Assembly: GCF_021568315.1 (NCBI RefSeq)
Contig: NZ_JAKGSI010000003.1
Span: forward strand, 248,001-312,000
Length of the DNA: 64,000 nucleotides
DNA from: Corynebacterium uropygiale
Lineage (GTDB): Bacteria; Actinomycetota; Actinomycetes; Mycobacteriales; Mycobacteriaceae
Direction of reading: 5' to 3'
Numbering within the stretch: the first letter of the stretch is position 1; every line of letters starts with the position of its first letter. The translations under genes and the position numbers were made by a program. The notes below the pieces were generated by a model. The model saw only the letters and a list, made by a program, of their open reading frames with translations. It did not search any database and was not told where the DNA came from. Below, in pieces: positions 57,131-64,000 of the stretch.

Positions 57131-57982
57131 ATGTCTAAGCCGGCACGCCGACCCCGCCGCGCACACGAGGCCCGTATTGTGGCCACCAGCCAGGTCTCGC
57201 CCACGATGGTCCGTCTCACGGTGCAGAGCGATGCTCTCATCGGGGCGGACCTTCCGCACACTGACCACTACGTCAAGCTTCTCTTCGTCCCCGAGGGGGC
57301 GGACTACGCATGGCCCTTCTCCATGGAGGGCATCCGCTCCTCGCAGCCGCGGGAGTTCTGGCCGATCACCCGCACGTACACCCTGCGGCGGGTGAACACC
57401 ACGAGCGGTGTTGCCGACATTGACTTCGTCGTGCACGGGGAAGAGGGCATCGCCGGCCCCTGGGCCGCCCGCGCCGAAGTGGGGGAGACCTTCGGCTTCC
57501 TCGGGCCCGGCGGCGCCTGGCACCCGGAAGAAGGCTATGAGGCGTGCGTCCTCGCGGGGGACGACGCCGCGGCCCCGGCCATTGCCCACGCCCTGGAGAA
57601 ACTCCCGGAGGGGATGAAGGCCCTCGCCCTCATCGAGGTGGAGGATGAGGACTCGCAGTTCGAGCTCCCCGAGGGGCCAGGCATCGAGGTCCGCTGGATC
57701 CATCGGCGCGGGGCCACCCACGGCACCCCGCTCAGCGCGGCTCTCGCGGAGCTTCCCGAGACGAAGGAACGCACCTCCTGGTTCGTGCACGGGGTGGCGG
57801 AAATGATCCGGGAGGTGCGTCGAGTCCTCTTCATCGAGAGGGAGATCGCCCGGGAGGACGTCTCCATCTCGGGCTATTGGCGCCTGGCGATGACCGAGGA
57901 TCAGTGGCAATCCTCCAAGCGGGCCTTCAACGAGGAGAACGAAGCCGAGGAGGAGCGGCTGCGCGGGCTATCGTCGATCTGA
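57131..57982 (+). CDS. Siderophore-interacting protein (ferric-siderophore reductase, SIP family)
   Basis: FAD/NAD(P)H enzyme expected to reduce ferric siderophores in the cytoplasm to release iron. The 283 residues contain the FAD-binding REFWPITRTYTLRRV and HGEEGIAGPWAARAEVGETF, the NAD region CVLAGDDAAAPAIAHALEKL, and the C-terminal REDVSISGYWRLAMTEDQW of ViuB/SIP proteins. GAGGAGG precedes the ATG. The iron box overlapping its promoter fits this role. Confidence 0.9.
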   Translation: MSKPARRPRRAHEARIVATSQVSPTMVRLTVQSDALIGADLPHTDHYVKLLFVPEGADYAWPFSMEGIRSSQPREFWPITRTYTLRRVNTTSGVADIDFVVHGEEGIAGPWAARAEVGETFGFLGPGGAWHPEEGYEACVLAGDDAAAPAIAHALEKLPEGMKALALIEVEDEDSQFELPEGPGIEVRWIHRRGATHGTPLSAALAELPETKERTSWFVHGVAEMIREVRRVLFIEREIAREDVSISGYWRLAMTEDQWQSSKRAFNEENEAEEERLRGLSSI

Positions 57983-58291
57983 GAGCGCCCAGGCCGCGCC
58001 GGCGGAGGCGGCCGTGACGGTGAGGACCGCCGGCCAGGCGCCGATCTTCTTCGCCAGGGGGTGGGAGAGCCCAAAGCCCGCGAGGTAGATGCTCTCCAAG
58101 AGGGCGGTGGTGGGGCCGTCCGTCTTCGCCCACCATGAGCGGCCCGCCCACGCTGCGGCCGCGGCGAGGACGACGCCGCCCAGCGGGCGAATCCCGGTCT
58201 CCCGGGCGGTGAGCCACCCGCCGATGAGCCCCGTCGACACGACGGCGGCGGTGTTGACATTCTGGGGTTTCTTGAGATCACAGGAAGACAT
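57968..58291 (-). CDS. Small membrane protein of unknown function
   Basis: A 107-residue protein with three hydrophobic segments (for example GGVVLAAAAAWAGRSWW and AVLTVTAASAGAAWALS). It is convergent with the siderophore-interacting gene and overlaps its end by 15 bases. A cysteine lies at residue 4 but there is no lipobox. I do not recognise a function. The size, hydrophobic pattern and placement resemble a conserved corynebacterial gene in the gatA-pfkA interval. Confidence 0.6.
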   Translation of the reverse strand: MSSCDLKKPQNVNTAAVVSTGLIGGWLTARETGIRPLGGVVLAAAAAWAGRSWWAKTDGPTTALLESIYLAGFGLSHPLAKKIGAWPAVLTVTAASAGAAWALSDRR

Positions 58292-58375
58292 GCTTTTATG
58301 CTTACTCTCTAGATCGCCCGGCTGCCAGCACCTGCTGCACCCAGCCCATCCACGATGACAGGAAAAGGAAGCACG

Positions 58376-59782
58376 ATGGTCTCATCCCCCACGGAAGAGA
58401 AAATTCAGATTCCCGAGAGCCAGGCGTGGCGGGCGTTGGCGGCGCTGTGCGTGGGTTTCTTCATGATCCTGCTCGATCAGACGATCGTGGCGGTGGCCAC
58501 CCCGAATATTGAGACCGAGCTCGGGGCGTCGATTAACCAGGTCTTTTGGATCACCTCCATCTACTTACTCTGCATCGTCGTGCCGCTGCTGTTCACGGGG
58601 AGGCTCGGCGATCGCTATGGGCAGCGCAACATGTACCGCCTGGGGATGGCGCTCTTTGTGCTGTCGTCGGCGGCGTGCGGTCTGTCGCGCTCGGTGGAGA
58701 TGCTCATCGCCGCGCGGGCGGTGCAGGGCCTCGGCGCGGCCATCCTCATCCCGCAGACAATGAGCGTCATCAACCGGATCTTCGCGCCCTCGCGCCGGGG
58801 CGCCGCGCTGGGGGTTTGGGGCGCCGTGGGCGGGCTGGCCGGGGTGGTCTCCCCGGTGCTGGGCGGGGTGCTCGTGGGCGGCCCCGGCTGGGAGTGGATC
58901 TTCTTCATCAACGTCCCGCTCGGCGTGGTCTCCCTTGTCCTGGTGAGCCTGTGGGTGCCGCCGCTGCCGCGGCACGCCCGGTCGATCGATGAACTAAGCG
59001 TCCTCGTCTCCCTCGTGGCGATGTCCCTCATCGTCTTCGCCATTCTCAACGGCCCGCAGCTGGGGTGGAGCGCGCTGCTTATCGGCTGCATCGTCGTCGG
59101 CGTGGCGGGGATGGCGTGGTTTGTCCGACTCCAGGGCACCGCCGCCCGTCGCGGGAAGGATGCGCTGGTCCCCCTCGTCATTTTCCGCAATCACAACTTC
59201 TCTATCGCGAGTTTTTCGATCTCGACGATGGGCTTCTGCGTGGCGGCCATGATGCTGCCCATCATGTTTCACCTACAGGACGGGCTGGGCTACAGCCCGG
59301 AGCACGCCGGAGTCATGATGCTGCCCATGGCCGCGGTGACGATCATCGGCTCGCCCATCGTTGGCCGGCTCGCGGATCGCCTCCACCCGCGCACGCTCTC
59401 GACGGTGGGCTTCGGCCTCACCGCCTTCTCCCTCGGGTGGTTGGGCCTCACGATCATCTGGAGCTTGCCGCTCGGATGGTTCTTCGCGGGGCTGGTTCTG
59501 CTCGGCTGCGGGACGTCGTGCGTGTGGTCGCCGAACTCGACGGCCGCCATGCGCACGATGAGCCAGCGCTACATGGGCGCGGCCTCGGGGGTGTACAACA
59601 CGACGCGGCAGACCGGCTCCGTCGTGGGATCCGCTGCGGTGGGCGCGGCCATGCAGATGGCCCTGGCGCAGGGGCACGATGTCTCCGCGGCGGCGGGGCG
59701 CGCGCTGCTGCTGCCGGCGGCCGCTCTAGCCTGTGGGTTTATAGCCGTATGTTTCTTTAAATCCGAGGAAATCTCCCGATAA
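58376..59782 (+). CDS. MFS multidrug exporter, DHA2 (EmrB/QacA) family
   Basis: Proton-coupled exporter with 14 predicted helices in 468 residues. Motif A-like GRLGDRYGQRNMYRLG, motif C GGLAGVVSPVLGGVLVGGPGW and the DHA2 motif LDQTIVAVATPNIETELG in helix 1 (with the proton Asp) are clear. Start is ATG 58376 with AAAGGAAG upstream. Substrate unknown; next to an iron gene it could export a metal chelator, but most relatives are drug exporters. Confidence 0.88.
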   Translation: MVSSPTEEKIQIPESQAWRALAALCVGFFMILLDQTIVAVATPNIETELGASINQVFWITSIYLLCIVVPLLFTGRLGDRYGQRNMYRLGMALFVLSSAACGLSRSVEMLIAARAVQGLGAAILIPQTMSVINRIFAPSRRGAALGVWGAVGGLAGVVSPVLGGVLVGGPGWEWIFFINVPLGVVSLVLVSLWVPPLPRHARSIDELSVLVSLVAMSLIVFAILNGPQLGWSALLIGCIVVGVAGMAWFVRLQGTAARRGKDALVPLVIFRNHNFSIASFSISTMGFCVAAMMLPIMFHLQDGLGYSPEHAGVMMLPMAAVTIIGSPIVGRLADRLHPRTLSTVGFGLTAFSLGWLGLTIIWSLPLGWFFAGLVLLGCGTSCVWSPNSTAAMRTMSQRYMGAASGVYNTTRQTGSVVGSAAVGAAMQMALAQGHDVSAAAGRALLLPAAALACGFIAVCFFKSEEISR

Positions 59783-59817
59783 TCGGGCAGAAACGGGCAG
59801 ATTCCCGCATGGTTGAT

Positions 59818-59823
59818 TAAACT
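59818..59823 (+). promoter_or_regulatory. -10 of a probable leaderless promoter for pfkA (TAAACT)
   Basis: TAAACT, seven bases, then the pfkA ATG. AGGGA in the spacer is only two bases from the ATG. Confidence 0.5.
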
Positions 59824-59830
59824 AGGGATC

Positions 59831-60862
59831 ATGCGAATTGCGACTCTCACCTCCGGCGGCGACTGCCCCGGCCTGAACGCGGTCATCCGCGGAATTGTTC
59901 GGACCTGCAGCGCGGAGTTCAACTCCACGGTCGTCGGCTACCAAGATGGTTGGGTCGGCCTCATGGAGGACAAGCGAATCCAACTGTATGACGACGAAGA
60001 CATCGACCGGATTCTCCTGCGCGGCGGCACCATTCTGGGCACCGGCCGCCTCCACCCGGACCGCTTCAAGGCGGGACTCGATCAGATTCGGGCCAACCTG
60101 GAGGACGCCGGCGTCGACGCCCTCATCCCCATCGGCGGCGAGGGCACGCTCAAGGGCGCGAAGTGGCTCTCCGATAACGGCATCCCGGTGGTCGGCGTGC
60201 CGAAGACCATCGACAACGACGTCAACGGCACGGACTTTACCTTCGGCTTTGATACGGCCGTGTCGGTGGCCACCGACGCCATCGACCGCCTCCACACCAC
60301 TGCGGAGTCCCACAACCGCGTCATGATCGTCGAGGTCATGGGCCGCCACGTGGGATGGATCGCGCTCCACGCCGGCATGGCGGGCGGCGCCCACTACACA
60401 GTGATCCCCGAGGAGCCCTTCGACATCGCGGAGATCTGCAAGGCGATGGAGCGTCGCTTCCAGATGGGCGAGAAGTACGGCATCATCTGCGTCGCCGAGG
60501 GCGCCCTGCCCAAGGAGGGGACGATGGAAACCCGCGAGGGGGAGATCGACCAGTTCGGGCACAAGACCTTCACGGGCATCGGCCAGCAGATCGCCGACGA
60601 GATCCACAATCGCCTCGGCCACGACGTCCGCACGACGGTGCTCGGCCACATCCAGCGCGGCGGTACCCCGACGGCCTTCGACCGCGTCCTCGCGACGCGT
60701 TACGGCGTCCACGCGGCGCGGGCCTGCCACTCGGGCGACTTCGGCAAGTGCGTCGCCCTCCATGGCGAGCACATTGAGCTCATCGATCTCAACGAGGCTG
60801 TCGGCACGCTGAAGTCCGTGCCTCACGCCCGTTACGTCACCGCGAAGGCGATGTTCGGTTAG
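59831..60862 (+). CDS. pfkA: 6-phosphofructokinase
   Basis: Phosphorylates fructose 6-phosphate, the committing step of glycolysis. The 343 residues contain [17 protein letters not shown], the donor-site GGEGT (G102-G103-E104-G105) and the catalytic PKTIDND (D128 equivalent to D127 of E. coli). E. coli-type ATP enzymes have GGDG and PGTIDND; pyrophosphate enzymes have GGDD and PKTIDND. This one keeps Gly at the deciding donor position and Lys at the second, the actinobacterial combination that uses ATP. Donor choice is therefore inferred to be ATP. Confidence 0.95.
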   Translation: MRIATLTSGGDCPGLNAVIRGIVRTCSAEFNSTVVGYQDGWVGLMEDKRIQLYDDEDIDRILLRGGTILGTGRLHPDRFKAGLDQIRANLEDAGVDALIPIGGEGTLKGAKWLSDNGIPVVGVPKTIDNDVNGTDFTFGFDTAVSVATDAIDRLHTTAESHNRVMIVEVMGRHVGWIALHAGMAGGAHYTVIPEEPFDIAEICKAMERRFQMGEKYGIICVAEGALPKEGTMETREGEIDQFGHKTFTGIGQQIADEIHNRLGHDVRTTVLGHIQRGGTPTAFDRVLATRYGVHAARACHSGDFGKCVALHGEHIELIDLNEAVGTLKSVPHARYVTAKAMFG

Positions 60863-60941
60863 ACGCTCCCCGCCGGAGTTTCTACCGAGCATCTCTCGGG
60901 TATCTCCTCAGGCCCGTGAAACCTCTTCCATTCTGTGGGAC

Positions 60942-60947
60942 TACAAT
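60942..60947 (+). promoter_or_regulatory. -10 of a probable leaderless promoter (TACAAT)
   Basis: TACAAT, eight bases, then the ATG at 60956 of the symporter-family gene. No ribosome site. Confidence 0.55.
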
Positions 60948-60955
60948 GTCACTCC

Positions 60956-61912
60956 ATGGAACGCGCATCGGAGGCCGCAGGCCGTGAATCTGGATACCTC
61001 GCTACCCTAGGGTTCCCCGTGCTTGTCATCATCGGGGGACTCCTGGGGTTCTTCTTTTCTGAGCCCGTGAGCGCCCTGGGCTCGTGGGTGAACATCCTCC
61101 TGGGCATCGTCATGTTCGGGATGGGCCTCACCCTCAAGCCGGGGGACTTCGCCTATGTGGCCCAGCGCCCGCTGCCCGTCCTCATCGGCGTCATCGCGCA
61201 GTATGTGCTCATGCCGGTGGCGGCGCTCATCGTCGTGTGGTGCCTGCACCTGCCGGCGGAGATCGCGGCGGGCGTCATCCTCGTCGGCTGCGCACCGGGC
61301 GGGACGAGCTCCAACGTCGTGAGCTACCTGGCCCGCGGCGACGTCGCCCTCTCGGTCACCATGACCGCCATCTCCACCCTCCTCGCCCCGCTGCTCACAC
61401 CGCTGCTCACCCTGTGGCTGGCGGGGCAGTACATGCCGCTCGACGCCGCCGGCATGGCGCTGTCGGTCGTGGAGGTCGTCCTCGTCCCGGTGGTGGCGGG
61501 GCTCGTCGTGCGGCTCCTTCTTCCGCGTGTGGTGACGAAGGTCCTGCCGGCCCTGCCGTGGATCTCGGTGACCGCGATTGCGCTCATCGTCGCGGCGGTC
61601 GTCGCCGGCTCGCGCGCCTCGATCCTCACAGCCGGGCTCATCGTGGCGGTGGCCGTCGTCATCCACAACGCGCTGGGCTACCTGCTGGGATTCCTGGCGG
61701 GGCGCCTCAGCGGCCAGCCGGTCCCGGTGCGCCGGACGATGGCCGTCGAGGTCGGCATGCAAAACTCCGGGCTGGCGGCCGGGCTGGCCGCGCAGTATAT
61801 GTCCCCGCTCTCCGCGCTGCCGGGCGCCCTCTTCTCTGTGTGGCATAACCTCTCCGGCGCGATCCTCGCGGCGCTGTGCCAGCGGATCGACGCCCGCCGC
61901 GCCGCCCGCTAA
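60956..61912 (+). CDS. Bile acid:sodium symporter family transporter (BASS)
   Basis: Sodium-coupled carrier of organic anions; in bacteria often for keto acids or pantothenate. The 318 residues form about ten helices with the family motifs GIVMFGMGLTLKPGDF, GCAPGGTSSNVVSYLARGD (sodium site) and AVEVGMQNSGLAAGLAAQYM. Start is the ATG at 60956. The substrate cannot be named. Confidence 0.9.
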   Translation: MERASEAAGRESGYLATLGFPVLVIIGGLLGFFFSEPVSALGSWVNILLGIVMFGMGLTLKPGDFAYVAQRPLPVLIGVIAQYVLMPVAALIVVWCLHLPAEIAAGVILVGCAPGGTSSNVVSYLARGDVALSVTMTAISTLLAPLLTPLLTLWLAGQYMPLDAAGMALSVVEVVLVPVVAGLVVRLLLPRVVTKVLPALPWISVTAIALIVAAVVAGSRASILTAGLIVAVAVVIHNALGYLLGFLAGRLSGQPVPVRRTMAVEVGMQNSGLAAGLAAQYMSPLSALPGALFSVWHNLSGAILAALCQRIDARRAAR

Positions 61913-61925
61913 AGACGCCCCCGCC

Positions 61926-63002
61926 TCAGTCCCGGGGTGCGTCGCCGCGAAGCTCCACCTCGCCGCGGAGAATGATCCGCGCGCTGCGGGCAAGCGCCAC
62001 CCAGCGCAGGCGCTCGCCCTCGAGGTGAGCGCTCACGGTGGCCTCGCCCTTCGGATGCTCGATGCGCGTCTCCTCGGCGGGAGGGAGATCGATCACCGGC
62101 GCGCCGAGGGTGCGCGCCGCTCCCAGAGCGAGGAGCCCCGTCCCGGGCAGTGCATGGTGAATGATGCCCACAGAGGTCATCCGCGCGCGCAGCCCCGCAC
62201 CGTCCTCGAGGGGCTCGACGATCGCCACCCGCGGAATCACCGCCGAATTCTCCACGCCCATGTCCCGCCCGGCGGCCTGACGCAGAGCCTCGAGGCGCTC
62301 GAGGAGCGCGGAATCCGCATTGAGCTCCGCGGGGCTGAGCCGAACATCGACCCCGATGTCGGCAGCCCGCACGATCGCCACGGGATTGGCCACGTCGATG
62401 AGCGTTGTCATAAGTCCCTCGATCTCGGTGGTGCGGAACGGGACGTCGTCGAGAAGGAAGCGCAGGTCAACGCGGGCTGCGGAGCCGGGCACGCCGTCGA
62501 GAACAAAATCACCGCTGGTGGGGAAGCGGCCGCCGTCGAGGGGGTGGTGGAGCTCGAGGGGCATGCCGGTGTTGGCGTTGTAGACGGGGAGGGTGGCCTC
62601 GGTGGCGGTGTCGGGGAAGGAGCAGAGCCCCTCGGCGAGGGCATAGGCCGAGATCGCGGCGGAGATGTTGCCGCATTGGCCGCGCCAGTCGACGCGCGGC
62701 TCGGCGGGGGAGACCTGCGCGAAGAAGCTGATGAGGTGCTCAGCCGGCAGCTCGGCGGGGATGCGGAGGCCGCGCTCGCGGGCCTCGGCGGCGGTGCCCA
62801 CGAACATGACCTTCGAGTTGGAGGAGACGCCGCCGCCCAGCCCGTCGATGGCCACGGGGTCGGGGGAGCCGATGAGGCGGAGGCAGAGCTCGTCGCGCAT
62901 GTGCGGATCCTCGGGGAGGTCGCGCAGACGACAGAAGACCGCGCGGGAGGTCCCGCCACGGATGATGGCAACGGGGAGCCGGGAGGGCAGCGTGGAGTTC
63001 AT
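61926..63002 (-). CDS. PrpF-family isomerase
   Basis: DAP-epimerase-like fold protein of 358 residues. Motifs IIRGGTSRAVFCRLRDLPED, DGLGGGVSSNSKVMFVG, WRGQCGNISAAISAYA and DVANPVAIVRAADIG match PrpF (2-methylaconitate cis-trans isomerase) and its relatives 4-oxalomesaconate tautomerase and methylitaconate isomerase. No prpBCD or acnD gene is adjacent, so the substrate is open. The ATG at 63002 follows TACCCT by six bases. It is convergent with the upstream transporter gene, 13 bases away, and an organic-acid link is possible. Confidence 0.8.
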   Translation of the reverse strand: MNSTLPSRLPVAIIRGGTSRAVFCRLRDLPEDPHMRDELCLRLIGSPDPVAIDGLGGGVSSNSKVMFVGTAAEARERGLRIPAELPAEHLISFFAQVSPAEPRVDWRGQCGNISAAISAYALAEGLCSFPDTATEATLPVYNANTGMPLELHHPLDGGRFPTSGDFVLDGVPGSAARVDLRFLLDDVPFRTTEIEGLMTTLIDVANPVAIVRAADIGVDVRLSPAELNADSALLERLEALRQAAGRDMGVENSAVIPRVAIVEPLEDGAGLRARMTSVGIIHHALPGTGLLALGAARTLGAPVIDLPPAEETRIEHPKGEATVSAHLEGERLRWVALARSARIILRGEVELRGDAPRD

Positions 63003-63008
63003 GACCCC

Positions 63009-63039
63009 AGGGTAGACGGAGAGCGAAAGGAAGTAGACT
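63009..63039. promoter_or_regulatory. Divergent promoters of prpF-like gene and gatB
   Basis: TACCCT on the minus strand (63009-63014) lies six bases from the prpF-like ATG. TAGACT on the plus strand (63034-63039) lies seven bases from the gatB ATG. Both genes may be leaderless, although AAAGGAAG at 63026-63033 could be a distant ribosome site for gatB if transcription starts earlier. Confidence 0.5.
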
Positions 63040-63046
63040 AACCGAC

Positions 63047-64000
63047 ATGACTGCAGCGATGTACGACTTGATGGATTATGACGAGCTCCTGCGCACCTAT
63101 GAACCTGTCATGGGCCTGGAGGTTCACGTCGAGCTCGCCACCGAGACCAAGATGTTTTCCGCCAGCTCCGCGCACTTCGGCGCTGAGCCCAACGAGAATG
63201 TGGACCCGGTGTCCCTCGGGCTCCCGGGGGCGCTGCCCGTCGTCAACGCGAAGGGCGTCGAGTGGGCCATCAAGATCGGCCTCGCCCTCAACTGCGAGAT
63301 CGCAGAGTTCTCCCGCTTCGCCCGGAAGAACTACTTCTACCCCGATCAGCCGAAGAATTACCAGATTTCCCAGTACGACGAGCCCATCGCCTCGAATGGC
63401 TACCTCGACGTCCTTCTCGACGACGGCACCACCTGGCGCGTCGAGATCGAGCGCGCCCACATGGAGGAGGACACCGGGAAGCTCACCCACATTGGTGGGG
63501 CGACGGGCCGCATCAGCGGGGCCACGAGCTCGCTGGTGGACTGCAACCGCGCGGGCATCCCGCTCATCGAGATCGTGACGAAGCCGATCGTCGGCGCGGG
63601 GGAGCGCGCGCCCGAGGTGGCCCGGGCGTACGTGAGCGCGCTGCGGGACCTCGTGAAGTCGCTCGGAGTCTCGGACGCCCGCATGGACCAGGGCTCCATG
63701 CGCGTCGACGCCAACCTGTCCCTGCGTCCGGTGGGCACGGAGACCTTCGGAACCCGCACGGAGACGAAGAACATCAACTCGCTGAAGTCCGTGGAGCAGG
63801 CCGTGCGCTTTGAGATGCAGCGCCAGGCCGCCTGCCTCGAGCGCGGCGAGGCCATCCGCCAGGAGACCCGCCACTACCAGGAGGCCGACGGCACCACCTC
63901 CCAGGGCCGCCCGAAGGAGACCGCCGAGGACTACCGCTACTTCAATGACCCGGACCTTCCCCCGGTGATCGCCCCGAAGGAGTGGGTGGAGGAGATCCGC
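63047..64000 (+). CDS. gatB: Asp/Glu-tRNA amidotransferase subunit B, 3' end outside window
   Basis: tRNA-binding and kinase subunit of the amidotransferase. The 318 residues present show [67 protein letters not shown], and [20 protein letters not shown]. It lacks the C-terminal YqeY-like tail, which lies outside. It is separated from gatCA by six unrelated genes. Confidence 0.97.
   Translation, partial: MTAAMYDLMDYDELLRTYEPVMGLEVHVELATETKMFSASSAHFGAEPNENVDPVSLGLPGALPVVNAKGVEWAIKIGLALNCEIAEFSRFARKNYFYPDQPKNYQISQYDEPIASNGYLDVLLDDGTTWRVEIERAHMEEDTGKLTHIGGATGRISGATSSLVDCNRAGIPLIEIVTKPIVGAGERAPEVARAYVSALRDLVKSLGVSDARMDQGSMRVDANLSLRPVGTETFGTRTETKNINSLKSVEQAVRFEMQRQAACLERGEAIRQETRHYQEADGTTSQGRPKETAEDYRYFNDPDLPPVIAPKEWVEEIR

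Noticed and set aside
59776-59792. CCCGATAATCGGG as a terminator of the MFS gene
   Set aside because: It has only five base pairs, contains the stop codon and is not followed by T residues.
61914-61945. GACGCCCC...GGGGTGCGTC hairpin between the convergent transporter and PrpF-like genes
   Set aside because: It overlaps the end of the PrpF-like coding sequence and has a bulge and no T-run. It may assist termination, but the evidence is thin.

Overview
The window is a chromosomal segment of a GC-rich actinobacterium, most likely a Corynebacterium. The evidence is the gene order: narKGHJI, moa genes, rho-prfA-prmC, the eight-gene atp operon, nucS, glgB/glgE, etfBA, mnmA-(MetE-like)-ligA, gatCA, pfkA and gatB. 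From memory this closely follows C. glutamicum. Other pointers are NucS in place of MutSL, the GlgE pathway, a DUF2550 gene after atpC, a DtxR-type iron box and a GlxR-like site. I see no tRNA, rRNA, insertion sequence, prophage or CRISPR array.

Layout. (1) 1-16043, all minus strand: a molybdate importer (lipoprotein ModA plus a fused ModB-ModC cut by the window edge), the respiratory nitrate reductase operon narKGHJI, and molybdenum-cofactor genes mobA, moaC, moeA and moaA behind an acyl-CoA ligase. Together these supply molybdate, build the cofactor and use it for nitrate respiration. (2) 16044-22485, plus strand: rho behind a long leader, prfA, prmC, tsaC/sua5, a WecA-type sugar-phosphate transferase and atpI. 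(3) 22486-30145: the F1Fo-ATP synthase genes atpBEFHAGDC, ended by a clear hairpin terminator. (4) 30146-33886: DUF2550 protein, endonuclease NucS, a zinc-ribbon protein, a thiamine-binding-like protein, a YbbN-like protein without redox cysteines, and an isolated small repeat protein (33383-33826) with its own promoter region and terminator. (5) 33926-38202, minus strand: glgE and glgB, alpha-glucan synthesis. (6) 38359-48405, plus strand: ABC ATPase, NUDIX hydrolase, THUMP-like methyltransferase, etfBA, a NifS-type cysteine desulfurase, and a membrane esterase paired with an MprF-like aminoacyl transferase. (7) 48402-64000, mixed strands: a spermidine-synthase-like protein, mnmA, a MetE-like protein, a DnaQ-type exonuclease, ligA, an ACT-domain protein, gatCA, an iron-regulated siderophore-interacting protein, an MFS exporter, pfkA, a bile-acid/sodium-symporter-family protein, a PrpF-family isomerase and the start of gatB.

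Two observations stand out. The first is the small glycine/serine/aspartate repeat protein at 33383-33826. It has no signal peptide, looks highly expressed, contains a perfectly duplicated 33-bp unit, and I cannot assign it to a family. It resembles, in style only, the small mycolated envelope proteins of Corynebacterium. The second is that more than ten operon-head genes have a TANNNT -10 hexamer ending 6-8 bases before the start codon and lack a Shine-Dalgarno sequence. They are probably transcribed as leaderless mRNAs, and I used this pattern to choose several start codons.
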